64,000 bases of DNA from assembly GCA_029168955.1 (NCBI GenBank), contig JAPDOI010000274.1, positions 124,001-188,000 on the forward strand, written 5' to 3'. The stretch is from Aplectana chamaeleonis. Lineage: Eukaryota > Nematoda > Chromadorea > Rhabditida > Cosmocercidae. Of the stretch, positions 1 through 10,277 are shown one piece after another (within the stretch, counting starts at the first letter, position 1; each line of letters starts with the position of its first letter). The notes beneath the pieces are model-generated. The model had not been told where the DNA came from and made no database searches. It saw nothing but the letters and a program-made list of their open reading frames with translations. The translations under genes and the position numbers were made by a program.

Positions 1-129
1 TTGAGCCGGTCGAAGCAAGGCTTCTCGGGCTTAACATGTCAAAATCTCCTTATCGCTGTTATGTTTTGCCATGGCCGACCGCCCCGCTGCTTCCTCCGCC
101 CGGACTCATCCTAGCAACCTAAGCTATAC

Positions 130-606
130 CAGTGTACTCTTGGGTGGCATCGAGAGGATCAACATAGATCTGAATATCAGCTAGAGAGAGGCGTCGAGAT
201 GGAATCTTCGAGAGCACGTCTCGAATGGATAGCCACACCGCGTACGAATCTGCTCGATAAGGAGCTGCATCGCGCTCAGTGATGGACGCGTCTTTCTCCT
301 CTGTTACTATCTGAAGTCACGACGATGATTGCACAGATAATCAGCCAAAAGTACTGAAATGACTACACACGTTGAGGAGTGGAAATCGATGTAGAACATC
401 CAGTATGAGATAGTTGGATACAAGATCTGCCTTAGTTAGTAACTCCGCTTTTCCTTCGTCAGTTAATCCCTTCTGTTTGACATTCAGTGCTGAAAAAAAC
501 AAATCCTTTGGACAATTTTCTGGATTACAAGAGTATACGAGTACCATTCTCTTCATGTATTTGTCGAACCGCATATCCTCCCATCTCGGCTGCCAAAACC
601 GCATAG
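130..606 (-). CDS. BPNT2/gPAPP-like phosphatase, exons 2-4 (partial gene)
   Basis: Three minus-strand exons: exon 2 (606-545), exon 3 (489-371), exon 4 (310-130), with introns of 55 and 60 bp ending in TTTTTCAG- and CTTCAG-type acceptors. Phases join without error to exon 1 at 10109. The peptide has the lithium-sensitive phosphatase (IMPase) signature: a first metal-site Asp in LTKADLVSNYLI, the EE pair in IVTEEKDA and the diagnostic VDPLDATQEYT. The last string and the preceding AVLAAEMGGYAVRQIHEEN match the Golgi-resident PAP phosphatase (IMPAD1/BPNT2) rather than cytosolic BPNT1 or inositol monophosphatase. Known role of the family: hydrolysis in the Golgi of the 3'-phosphate of PAP left over from sulfotransferase reactions. 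Exon 4 ends at a GT donor at 129; the C-terminal third lies outside the window. Confidence 0.85.
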
Positions 607-1450
607 CTAAAAATATCACCATAAGAGCTTAGGAAGTTTGGAGCCAGAGATTCGTGTTTGACTCTTGATCTGATAAACCCCTCCAACTATACAGGCAACA
701 TCGTTCAAAAGCTTCTTGAACAGGGTTTCGTTTCACAAGTCCTCCCAAACCGTTCATGATCCATTGAGTCTGCTCAATTATCACAAGATAAACTTTTGAG
801 CAGAACAAGCCGTAAGAACGCATTCCACAGATAAATGCTGCACTCAAAGCGGAGGATTCAGGCCATCGACCTCAATTTACTATAGTTGTGCCATGCTGCT
901 GTTCCTGTAGCTTTTAGGCTACTATACTTTTGCACTTTCGGATTTTTTTCAAATATTCGACTAAGAAATATTTAAAGAAGTGTATGCTTTTCGATCTATG
1001 GGAGATCTGAAGGTTTATGGAGTCTGGTTGTCTCGACAACGCTTGTTTACGTTAGAGACGTTAGAGGATCTTGGCACAGGGCCAAGATTGTTGTGAAACA
1101 AGTCAGGGACCCATCCCATGACTTGTCCTTCCTTCTCGAACCATTCCAGGTTTTGTTGTCAACGAGCGACACGCACATCTTTATGCTCTAATACGCTACT
1201 TTTTTTCTCGCTGTACATTGGATCCATGTCGTTGTGAATGCATTGAATCACTATTCTGATCAGATAATTGATCTTTACAGTAGTGCAAGGTCAATTACGA
1301 GTTAATTCCTGGTGTCCCTGAAGAACAGTGAAATTCACCAAACTCTGAAATTTCTGCTGGTTTAGTGGATTAAAGCGTCGGGATAGTCTACTTGTACGGT
1401 TTTCTATAGCACTTTAGATAGAGCAAATTTTATTCGGATACCACTACACC

Positions 1451-1580
1451 AGGCGTTCAGATCGTATCGATAATCAATCGTGAGGTAATTTCATCCTTAT
1501 CCATGATTATCGATACGATCTGAACGCACAAGGCGTTCAGATCGTATCGATAATCATGGATAAGGATCAAATTACCTCAC
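1451..1580. repeat. Fold-back palindrome with an extra partial arm
   Basis: The arms 1481-1527 and 1533-1579 are near-perfect reverse complements around a short AC/AAG spacer. A third partial copy of the arm (GGCGTTCAGATCGTATCG...) lies immediately before, at 1452-1490. No coding capacity. Probably a small non-autonomous fold-back element. Confidence 0.75.
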
Positions 1581-1900
1581 AATTCGTCTAAAACCTCTGT
1601 TCTTCCGAAGCGATTGCAATTACTCGGACGAGAAGTCATCAATACGATCATTGCAGCTTTGCGTAGGGAACAAATTTCGCCTCTTCTAGAACTCAGTCCT
1701 CGTCTACTTCGTCGTTCACAGAAAAGGATTCGCTTCACAATACGAATTTAATCACTCAGTGCTACAAAAGCTGGTAATGATGTATAAGAATAAGTTTTCA
1801 AAAGAGTGAAAAGCGCTGCAGCGGAGGCCCAAGTCACGAAAAATGAGACACTTAAAATTGCTGACAAACACCCAGGAGAATTTACTTTTCTAGATTCCAA

Positions 1901-2174
1901 GCGTTCAAGAAGACGAAGTGAAGCCGTTCAATCCTCATCTAGCGGAGTACCTCAGTCAGGAGTAGAAAGAAGAGAAGAGTATTAAAAGGAAAAGACAAGC
2001 GTCGCCATCAGCTTTTAGCCAGCCATTTTCATACAAGGGAAAATGAAAATGGCTGGCTAGAAGCTGATGGCGACGCTTGTCTTTTCCTTTTAATACTCTT
2101 CTCTTCTTCCTACTCCTGACTGAGGTACTCCGCTAGATGAGGATTGAACGGCTTCATTTCGTCTTCTTGACGCT
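1901..2174. repeat. Fold-back element of about 270 bp
   Basis: The arm starting GCGTTCAAGAAGACGAAGTG at 1901 and running to about 2035 is repeated in inverse from about 2042 to 2174 with few mismatches, giving arms of roughly 130 bp. No ORF of its own; looks like a MITE or fold-back element. Confidence 0.8.
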
Positions 2175-2399
2175 CCGGCGGCGGACGGCGTGGCGTCCCG
2201 ATCCCCGAAGATTCAGCCGATTTTCAAGATTTTCCAACTCTTTTCCGAGATTCCAGTATCGATTTCAAAGTCAGGGTGCTCAACAGTCGAGAAGCCGCTG
2301 TGGTTTCTCATCTCGCTTCGCTGACAACAAAGCATCAACCACAAAAAATGTTTTTATATCCCAGAGGAAACAGTTTCATTTGCGAACACAGCGGTCACT

Positions 2400-2745
2400 G
2401 CTGGTATCGATACCCAAGAGGGACAGACTTACCTTTTCCAAGCAGGTGGGATCCATAACCGCATCTCGATGTGCAAGGCTCTCGAGCCCTTAGAAAATGG
2501 TTCTCGATACCATTTTATACGGATACTCGATACCTTTTCTGAAGGCTCCCGAGCCTTTAAATCAGATTGTGAACAGGAAACCTGCTCTCGAGCATGAACA
2601 GTTCGTATCGGGAACCACTGCAGATCTTCTTGCCTCTAAAGCGGCACGGATAGTCCCAGATTTTGATATTCATGAGTTATGTATCAATCCACTCAGCGTG
2701 ACAAAGGTGAGAAACTTCTATTAGAATTGGATATATCCCTTCTTT
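2400..2745 (+). pseudogene. DIRS-like reverse transcriptase fragment (N-terminal)
   Basis: Conceptual frames give GYSIPF, then EPLNQIVNRKPALEHEQFVS and later ELCINPLSVTKV, the layout of the region just before the DIRS/PAT-type RT core (a ...G.PIPF...N...E..F..., then I.P...V.K pattern). Frames are broken and there is no catalytic core. Shares about 30 bp (CCCGAGCCTTT.AATCAGATT...) with the second fragment at 5363. Family assignment is from motif pattern only. Confidence 0.5.
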
Positions 2746-2769
2746 GAAGGGCTCACAAGCAGAGATGTG

Positions 2770-2895
2770 CGGAAATTTTTTTAAAAAATTCAGAAAACAG
2801 GAAACAGAAAATCGAGTTTGTCAGAAAACAGAAATCAGAAAACAGAAAGGCCAAAACGGCCAGAAAACAGAAATCAGAAATTTTTTAGAAAAAAT
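2770..2895 (+). repeat. CAGAAAACAGAAA-type simple repeat, left copy
   Basis: Repeated CAGAAAACAGAAATCAGAAA units with one GCCAAAACGGCC palindrome. The same repeat, including GCCAAAACGGTC, recurs in direct orientation at 5270-5350, and the two copies bracket the MITE-rich block between the DIRS fragments. Confidence 0.7.
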
Positions 2896-3319
2896 AGTCA
2901 TTGCATTTTAACATTTTTTCAAGAGGAAAGAGAGTGTAATTCTGAATATCTTTGCTATACCTGTAATACAATATCTACGAGACTGGACCAATAACTCATA
3001 AGACTAGCCCACCTGGCTCCACAGGCGTTCTTGATTTGCTATTTCTCGAATATTTCTTGATTGTTTCTCGATTATTAGGCGGCTAAGATCATGTTGTTCG
3101 AAATAGCCTAGAAGTAATCGAGCAATAACCGAGAAATAACCAAGACTTGACAGGCACACGAACACGCGACGCGGCCCTTCCTGGCTCGCCGAGCAGCCGC
3201 CCTGGCCTCCTGCAGCTCGGCGGGGCCTCCTGGTGCTAGGCTGGGTCCTAGTACCACAAACTTGGGTAGTTGAACCGACCGCGGTGTTGACATCCAAATC
3301 ATGCCTCAGGAATGCGTTG

Positions 3320-3730
3320 TGTACAGTTCAACTCCGCATTGCAGTTCAGTCCGCAAAGTGCACGCCGATTGCGGAAGCGTGCTGCGGCGCGGTTGCGAGT
3401 ATCCTCAGACAGGGATGTAGAATCAGCCGGGCGGTTTTGCCTTTTATGCTCTAGGGTGCGTTCCAAGAACATTCCCACGGCTCAAGTTTTCCATGAAAAC
3501 GTAGACACGGCGACGTGGAAGCAATTATCAGTTACTACTCGTGGCCATGGGAAACAAGTTCGGCCATGGAAAGGCTATTTGCCCTCCATCGGTATCGTGG
3601 GAACATTCTTAGAACGCACCCCAGGTGATCCCACATCCCTGTCTAAGAATACTCGCAACCGCGCCGCAGCTGCTTTCGCAGTCAGCGTGCACTTTGCGCG
3701 CTGAACGGCAATGCGGAGTTGAACTGTACA
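3320..3730. repeat. Fold-back element of about 410 bp
   Basis: Inverted ends TGTACAGTTCAACTCCGCAT at 3320 and its complement ending at 3730. Similarity between the arms extends inward over more than 100 bp (CGCAAAGTGCACGC..., CGGCGCGGTTGCGAGTAT..., GTGCGTTC.AAGAAC). No coding capacity seen. Confidence 0.8.
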
Positions 3731-3905
3731 TCCCTTTGAGAGAATTATTTGGCATCCATTTCGCGGCAAACATTTTTTGGAGGTTATGTCTAGGCTATTA
3801 CGCGGCGACCAGCTACTTCCCGACCATTTCCCGGCTATCACGCACAAAGCAGGCACTTCCTGGCTATTGATCGGGTGAATTTCTCAGTGAACGCCAGTAC
3901 GTCAG

Positions 3906-4097
3906 CACATTAGGGGTTGCATCCCTCGTTATCAGCAGCTGCTGCTGACAGCTAAGAGCAGCAGTTGCTATTGATATCGAGGGGTTGAACCCCAGCAAGT
4001 GTTGGAATCATTTACCGCTAGCTGCTTATATATGTAGCTGCTGCTGACAGCGAAGGTTTGCACCCGACCTTTGCCTTGGGATGCAACCCCTATTGTG
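3906..4097. repeat. MITE-like element with 20 bp inverted ends
   Basis: The left end CACATTAGGGGTTGCATCCC and the complement of the right end differ at one base. Inside are repeated GCAGCTGCTGCTGACAGC blocks. About 190 bp, non-coding. Confidence 0.75.
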
Positions 4098-4302
4098 CCG
4101 AAGTACTGAGTAGGTGAGCAGGGTTCGCGATAAAATCAGTTGCTGAGTTCTCTTAATGAGAATGCAGGTTTCACCATCACAAAAGTGAGAAAAGTGGAAA
4201 GTTGCATGAGAAACGAACAAAAACAGCTTAGAACAGCTAATTGGTGGGTGTGCGCACGCCCCAACTAACGTGATTAATAAAAGAGCTAGTTTTTTCGTTT
4301 AG

Positions 4303-4460
4303 CAACCTATTCATGCCTTTGCGGAAGCGGCTAATGCCGCGCATTATCAGTAGAAAAATGAGAAATCAGATATTTGATACCGTTACCGAGCATCTGATTT
4401 CTCATTTTTCTTTTGATAATCCGCGGCGTTTGCCGCCTCGCAAAAGTAGTATGAATAGGG
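4303..4460. repeat. Fold-back element of about 155 bp
   Basis: Left arm CTATTCATGCCTTTGCGGAAGCGGC... with AAAAATGAGAAATCAGAT in it; the right arm is its inverse ending ...CGCAAAAGTAGTATGAATAGG. The centre is TTTGATACCGTTACCG. A palindromic non-coding element. Confidence 0.75.
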
Positions 4461-4553
4461 TGTAACAGTAAGGCGGAAGACGGCAAAAATAAGATACATA
4501 GAAAGTTAGTTAACCCATTCACGACGGTATGCAATATTGCGTCACCGTATACC

Positions 4554-4573
4554 GTGTCCCACCGGTGGGACAC
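4554..4573. repeat. Perfect 20 bp palindrome, copy 1
   Basis: GTGTCCCACCGGTGGGACAC is a perfect palindrome and occurs again at 5012-5031. Flanks differ, so this is not simply a large duplication. Confidence 0.85.
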
Positions 4574-5011
4574 GCCAGCTTGATTAGCGTTCCACAAGTG
4601 ATTGTTTTTTCTCTTTTCTTTTCATATTGTAGATAGTAACGCTGAATGAACATAATAACAGTTTCAGCTTGCAATACCCTATCGTTTTAGAAGAACAATA
4701 CCTCGAAACCGCAGCACGGTCAACTAAGCTGCAACGTTTTGAGAAGAGTAAACAAATTTCAAACGATATATGTCACCTTTTAAGTAGCGATAGAATCAAA
4801 AAAAATTGTAATGTGCTTCTGAAATGGCTGCACAGGCGCTTTTTCTTTCACTGCAACTAACGGTATTTCTGAAAAGGTCCAAATCCGTTGTAGCGTTTGG
4901 CCCACCCGCGGACCACGAGGTTTGTACTCAAGTCTAGGGTAGGTCAATGCTTTGATCATATGTAGGTTTATAAGTTCCTTCTTGCGGCGGAGAAATCGAT
5001 TTTTGAAAAAC

Positions 5012-5031
5012 GTGTCCCACCGGTGGGACAC
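5012..5031. repeat. Perfect 20 bp palindrome, copy 2
   Basis: Same 20-mer as at 4554; here the symmetry extends two more bases on each side (AC...GT). Confidence 0.85.
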
Positions 5032-5269
5032 GTGGTCGCAAGGTGACAACCAGCAATATTCTGTTCCTGAGCGTTTTTCCTCTAAGTTTTCGCCTATTTT
5101 CACTTTTGTGAGGATCGTGTCTACCTTCTCATGAGGATACTATAACAACCGTTTCTTATGGCGATCCCTACCTTTAGCAGCAATCGCACAATTAAACACA
5201 AATAAGAGCAAAACCACATAAACGACTAAACAAGCTGCACTGTCCAACAGACCTGGTTTTCGTTGATTT

Positions 5270-5353
5270 TTTTCAAGTTTTTCATAAAACAAAAATCAGA
5301 AAACAGAAAGCCAAAACGGTCAGAAAACAGAATTCAGAAAACAGAAATTTCCT
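5270..5353 (+). repeat. CAGAAAACAGAAA-type simple repeat, right copy
   Basis: Same repeat as at 2770-2895, in direct orientation, placed directly before the second DIRS-like fragment. Confidence 0.7.
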
Positions 5354-5362
5354 CCCACCCCT

Positions 5363-5630
5363 GCTCCCGAGCCTTTCAATCAGATTGTGAACAGGAAATC
5401 CGTAGCAAAGGAAAAAGTCAAGTTCGAGACCTTATTAAGTGTTCAACATCTCATTCCTCTCGATGATTTTCTATGCTCGTTTGATTTCAAGAGTAGCTAT
5501 CACCACGTGAAGATAAGCCAGAAAGATCGGAAATATCTGGGATTCCATTGGAGAAAGAAACAAGTTTTATCAATTCAACGATCTGCCCTTTGGACTCTCT
5601 TCAGCACCCCATATCTTCACAAAATTTTTA
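5363..5630 (+). pseudogene. DIRS-like reverse transcriptase core fragment
   Basis: Reads LLSVQHLIPLDDFLCSFDFKSSYHHVKI, then QKDRKYLGFHWRKK and, after a frameshift, FNDLPFGLSSAPYLFTKIF. The FDFKS.YHH.KI...KYLGF.W...LPFGLSSAPY.F order is that of RT motifs A and B of DIRS/PAT-type elements. Cut off at 5630 by the (AAG)n tail of element A1, so the YVDD region is missing. Confidence 0.65.
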
Positions 5631-7102
5631 TTCTTCTTCCTTGCAGCCACGTCGAGGGTTCTTTCATAGGTTGAGGAACTGGGCGACCAGTGATGGATTC
5701 GTCCATAGGTCCATTGTGGTCAGCGTGGTTGGTCTCTCCGGACAAATGTGCCGCATCGTGGCCGTGGCATCCACAGTCCGGGCAAACGTCCGATTTGCTG
5801 TTGTCAATCTTACTGACGTAGGCCATAAGCATAATAGAGTGACCACAGCGCAGCGATGCCAGGGTGCATCTGGCCCTCCTTCCGACTCGAAACTCGGATG
5901 TGCAGACCCGGGGCGGCACCACTCCCAGGATGGGATTTACCGCAGCCTTTTCCAGATGACACCGTACGAAATGTGTGTGCTCCTCGCGCAACAGACGGAG
6001 TCGTTCTTGCTGTGAGTCGTGCCATCTTTGCAGAATGACTTTGCTCGGAGCATCAGCGAAAAGCTTTCTGATGTCTCTCTCCCTGACGGGGTTCAGCACT
6101 CTCCATGAGGGGTAGTTGGGTTGCTTTATGATATTGATGAAAAATTGTTGGGCCTGGAGCTGACAGTGCTCCTTTACTGGCAATATTCGTGTCTCCGCAT
6201 GCAAGTGCTCGACTGGGGAACTTCTTGCACATCCGGTAGCTATACGAAGTGCGGCGTTCTGTACACGCTGCATCTTGGTCCAGGAGGTTTCTGATACCAA
6301 GTGCTGCCACACCGGTGCAGCGTACTCCAGAGCGGGCAGAAGTATGGTCTTGTATGTCCTGATAATAGTTTCCTTGCTACTGCCCCATGATGTACCGCCC
6401 AGGGCTCTGAGCACATTAAGCTTCGCTTTGACGACGGCCTGCTTCTGCTCGGTGTTCTTATAAAACTTGAGCGATGGATCGAGCACCAGCCGAGCAGTTT
6501 GGGAGAGCGAGCAGCAGGTAATCGATCTCCGTCCCACTCGACATGCGGGTGGGCGCTGTGCTCTGATGGATCCGTTGTGAATACGGGTACCGACGATTTG
6601 GATGTCGAGATCTTTAGCATTTTGCGGTCGAAAAAGCTTTTCAGTGTGACCAGGTACTCATTGATCTTGGAGGCGGCCACATTTATATCCCGATCCCGAC
6701 ACATTATTGTCATATCATCGGCATAGGCGACCACCTTGATATCCTGGGGAGGGGCGGGCATGTCTTCGAGGTACAGACTGAAGAGAGCAGGCGATAAAAC
6801 GCTGCCCTGCGGGACTCCAGCTGCAATAGGAATACTATTCGAAACGTGGTTCTGGAACATAACTCTAGCTCGTCTTCCCTTAGTGAAAGCCGCTATCCAG
6901 TGCTCTTGCCGCGGCGGTAATGAAGAATCCAGGAGGTTGCTTGACAGAACTCTATGGTTTACTGTGTCGAATGCCTTGGTGAGATCTAAGGCAACAGCCA
7001 CAGTTCTATGTGGGTTCTGGGCCTTGAACCCATCGATGGCAAAGCTAGTAATTTCCAGCAGAGCTGTCAAGGTGGAATGCAGCTTTCTGAATAAATGCTG
7101 AA

Positions 7103-9250
7103 TCACTTGCTTCTTCTTCTTCTTGTCAGCCATGAACACAGCATCGCATCAGAGGCGTAGGAAGCTAGCCACCTCACACGGCTTGCACCATAGATCTCGC
7201 GCAGACAAGGTTGTAGGCCTGGCCGGACATGAAAATAGATGCAATGAATCATGTCCAGCACATTCACAATCGGGGCCTTATCTGGGACTGACTGATCAAT
7301 CCGATGAGTGTAGGCCTTTAGATATCTGGAGTGACCGCATCGCAGACCAGCGAGGATTGTTCGGGTACGTCTCGGTAGTCCAGCTTCGCTGTCGTCGACT
7401 CGTGGGGGCACGCCACAATAGATTAAGTTGGGCTGAGCATCAGACAGGTACTCTGCCACGAACCGCGTATGCTCAGCCATCTCGAGCCTTCTTCGCGATA
7501 GCTCGGATGTAGCCCAGCGTTGTTGATCGACTGCAGTCAGAGAAGCACTGAGCGGCGTGCGTATGCTTCTTGGGTGGGGGCCAGACGACAGAAGATGGTA
7601 ATTTGGATGGGTCGGGCTCTTGACAATACTTATCAGAAATTGCTGAGACTGGAGTAAGCAGTGCTCTTTCACGGGAAGTAGGCCGGTTTCTTGATGAAGA
7701 TGCGGAATAGGCGTCGACTTGTGACACCCAGTGATAAGCCTGAGGGCAGTATTATGTGTTCTCTGCAACCTGCACCAAGAGGATTCAGAGAGATGTCTGG
7801 TCCATATAGGGGCACCATATTCCATGACCGGCTGCACAATGGCCCTATATGTCATACGTAGCACTTCCTTCGTGTTGCCCCAGGTAGTTCCAGCCAATGC
7901 GCGAAGAATGTTGTTGCGCGAGTTGGCTGAGGCAGCACGTATACGCGCATTCTCATAAAATCGTAGCGAAGGATCGAGGAAGACTCCCAGTAGTCGAGGA
8001 TGCTTAGACAGTGGCAGCTCGTGGCCATCCCAGATGACCTTGGGATGAAGCCGATGTTCGATAGTAGCCGTTGTACATAGTGTGACACTTGACTTGGAGG
8101 CAGAATCAGTCAGCAACTTTGATTTGAGATACACAGCCAACGTCCGTAAGCAGTTGTTCATGGTGGCAGTGGCTCGGTCAATAACTGAGTCCGTGCAAAC
8201 GATAGTGATGTCATCAGCGTACAGGCACAGATGAATACCAGTTGGTGGCTCAGGAATATCAAACAGAAATAGCGAAAACAGGCTAGGGGACAACACCCCG
8301 CCTTGCGGAACACCGGTTTTAAAAGAGACCGGAGACGACATATGTCCGTCGAACTTGACACGAATGGACCGGTTTTTGACAAAGCTATTAATCCATCTTT
8401 TAGACCAACTGGGCATTTCCGATTTCCGTATGGATTTCGATAGAAGCGGGATACTGACGCTATCAAACGCAGCCGAGAGATCAATAGCAACGACGAGACT
8501 TCTACCAGCCGGAGTCTTGCAATTAAATCCAGCGATGATATGCTCGGTGATTGATGTCAGGGCAGTGATGGTGGAATGCTCCTTTCTGAAACCATGCTGA
8601 TGAGTGTTGTGCTGTAAGGCGTTTTGGAGAAGCGGATTGACCACTTTTTTCCGCAAGCTTGGCAAGGGGGGAAAGGAGGGAGATGGGGCGGTGGAAGGCA
8701 GCCTTATCAGTGGCTTGCGAATCACTTGCTTCTCATTGTGCTCCGCCAAATCCTTTACGATCAGTTTGTCGGCTACCTTTGCGAACGTGGACAGCAAGCT
8801 AATGGGTCTGTATCCCTTGACTGAAGCCTGAGGTTTCCCCGGCTTGGGCAGCGGCACAACGTTAGCTGTCTTCCAATTCTGTGGGATGGTGCACAATCTG
8901 AACGAGGTGTTTATCAAATCAGTGAGAAGCAGAAGGATTCCATTCGGTATCTTCTTCCAGACAGCAGGACATATCCCATCTGGACCAACCGCTTTTGAAC
9001 TCCGCATATCCTTTATAACCTTCTCAACTTGCGTCGTAATGAACGCTTCGGCCGTGCTCATAAGCGGGAGGCGGAACAGCTCTCGTACAGTCACTCTGTT
9101 CTGCGGACCACGCTTTGCACTGGTGATGAAAAAACTTCTCCCGAGCGCATAAGCGGCTTCCTTTCCTGATTTGAATACACCTTTGTAGAATTCGATTGTG
9201 GAGACGGTAGCCGGTGAGCTCTTCCCGAGAGCTTCGGTAATACCTTCCAA
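7103..9250 (-). pseudogene. 715-codon chimeric RT ORF across the A1/B1 junction
   Basis: One uninterrupted frame begins in the RT N-terminus of A1 (MEGITEALGKSS..., RELFRLPLM, PDGICPAVWKKIP, PLPKPGKPQ, KDLAEHNEKQVI) and passes through the B1 5' junction at about 8718 into a nearly complete family B RT (GFRKEHSTITAL, AIDLSAAFDSV, GVPQGGVLSPSLF, LYADDITIV). The join is an accident of nested insertion: the downstream half supplies all catalytic motifs. The frame fails at the last 60 residues, where a 1 bp deletion changes the knuckle to KAPIVNVLDMIH. Confidence 0.8.
7111..8718 (-). mobile_element. B1: family B non-LTR element inserted in A1
   Basis: 5'-truncated 1.6 kb copy. Its tail (AAG)n at 7111 and its 5' junction at 8718 are each bounded by the 11 bp duplication GCAAGTGATTC of A1 sequence. 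It covers RT from SLRKKVVNPLLQ and TQHGFRKEHSTITAL-like motifs through FDSV, GVPQGGVLSPSLFSLFLF, LCLYADDITIVC to the end. Same sense as its host element A1. One frameshift just before the C-terminal CPDCECAGHD...HLFSC knuckle. Confidence 0.9.
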
Positions 9251-9625
9251 GTAGCTGCACTGTCCGTCTTAGAATCCAACTGCCCGGTGAACTTTTCCCA
9301 CTCTTCTTGCTTGTGCCTGTCTAAATCCTTTCTGATCTCATCGTCAAATTCAGCCGTGGGCGGGGTGGCCCAATGGGTCGGCTGACCAACGAGATTTTCA
9401 CCCGCTTCCCGACCGTTTTCCGTCGCACTTCCGTTCTTAACCTTCTTGGAAGGACCCAAAGCTTACATTTTACCCAAAAAAACGGGCAACTTTTTCATCG
9501 TGAACACTGCCTTTAAGTGGACTGTAGACTTTCTCGAGAGGCTCCCAGAATTTCCTGAATACGGTATTAGGATGGTTATCATCATTTGTAAGCTCTGGTA
9601 AAACCCTAGTGACCTGTAGATTTCG

Positions 9626-9722
9626 ATTATCACCAGCAGCGGAGCGGTGGGCCTCGGTGAAACATAATTAGTGATAAGGAGTTTCCGACGAAGAAGCCAC
9701 CGCTCCGCGCTGTGATTATCAA
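9626..9722. repeat. Short inverted repeat of about 97 bp
   Basis: GATTATCACCAGCAGCGGAG... at the left and ...CTCCGCGCTGTGATTATC at the right are inverse copies around CGGTGG/CCACCG. A small hairpin element in the BPNT2-like intron. Confidence 0.6.
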
Positions 9723-10108
9723 AAACGTGAGTTCACTTGAAATGAAACAGAGTCTATACTTTGCGATAGAAGAAGGTACGAATGAGAGAGAGAGGAGGAA
9801 AGAAAAGAATGGAAAGAAAGAGGTGGAGAGGGAGGGGTGAGGAAAACACTAGGAGGTAATGAAGCTGAAAAGCATAACTGAGTGAAAGAGCTGGATCTGA
9901 TTTCAAGCTATAGTGCACTACTGACCAAACACTTCACACATTGAATCTCATAAAGGCCTACCAATCAATATCAGTACCAAAAACCCATAGTATAATAGCT
10001 TGCAAACAAAAAAAAGTTTTATAGTCGAAATAGAGAAGAACAGAGAGTAAAGGGTAATAATAAACACAAATAAAACGAACTATAACTGAACAGCTGATGA
10101 CTTCTAAC

Positions 10109-10251
10109 CTGACAACATTGCTCAGGTCAACATCAATCTTGACGTCGTGGATGCCATCACCAGATTTCAAGAATATCAAGTACGCCAAATAAACAAATGC
10201 AGCACCAACAACGAATACGAATGTATTACGAGGGTTAAAGCGGATCTGCAT
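10109..10251 (-). CDS. BPNT2/gPAPP-like phosphatase, exon 1 (signal anchor)
   Basis: ATG at 10251; 47 codons plus 2 nt, ending at an AG|GTTAG donor. The peptide begins MQIRFNPRN followed by a hydrophobic segment (about residues 10-27, TFVFVVGAAFVYLAYLIF), a type II signal anchor expected for a Golgi lumenal enzyme, then KSGDGIHDVKIDVDLSNVV. The split last codon (AG + C) gives Ser in phase with exon 2, producing ...DLSNVVSYAVLAAEMGG, which lines up with the DLREMLAVSVLAA region of vertebrate BPNT2. A splice-acceptor-like AATTTTAG lies 18 nt upstream of the ATG. The exon is separated from exon 2 by 9.5 kb of transposon-filled intron. Confidence 0.8.
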
Positions 10252-10277
10252 AGCAGGAATGACGTCACCCTAAAATT
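10252..10277 (-). promoter_or_regulatory. Short 5' UTR behind a splice acceptor (possible trans-splice site)
   Basis: Reading the minus strand, an AATTTTAG acceptor ends at 10270 and is followed by only 18 nt before the ATG. In nematodes this layout is typical of spliced-leader trans-splicing; it could equally be the acceptor of a 5' UTR intron. There is no transcript evidence. Confidence 0.35.

Larger units (their letters stand above)
5631..9350 (-). mobile_element. A1: family A non-LTR element, 5'-truncated, split by B1
   Basis: 3' end at 5631 ((AAG)n tail read as TTCTTC), 5' truncation near 9350 within the linker between EN and RT. Parts: 5631-7110 (RT motif A onward) and 8719-9350 (linker and RT start). 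Frames: GPDGICPAV, KGYRPISLLS, ALDLTKAFDTVN, AGVPQGSVLSPALFSLYL, VVAYADDMTIMC, then the C-terminal LTTMDLWTNPSLVAQFLNL and stop at 5668-5666. Lesions include a frameshift near 6500 and an 8 bp deletion that removes part of the terminal HLFNC knuckle. The direct repeat GCAAGTGATTC at 7100-7110 and 8719-8729 marks where B1 entered. Confidence 0.88.
607..10108 (-). other. Intron 1 of BPNT2-like gene, 9.5 kb, transposon filled
   Basis: Bounded by the exon 1 donor at 10108 and the exon 2 acceptor (TTTTTAG) at 607. It holds at least six fold-back repeats, two DIRS-like RT fragments and the family A element A1 with B1 inside. Positions 607-1440 show nothing I recognise. 9360-10108 has only a short hairpin repeat (9626-9722) and A/G-rich sequence. 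Confidence 0.75.

Noticed and set aside
2137..2493. 118-codon plus-strand ORF rich in Arg, Ser and Phe.
   Set aside because: It starts inside the fold-back arm and has low-complexity composition; possibly gag-like DIRS sequence but not supportable.
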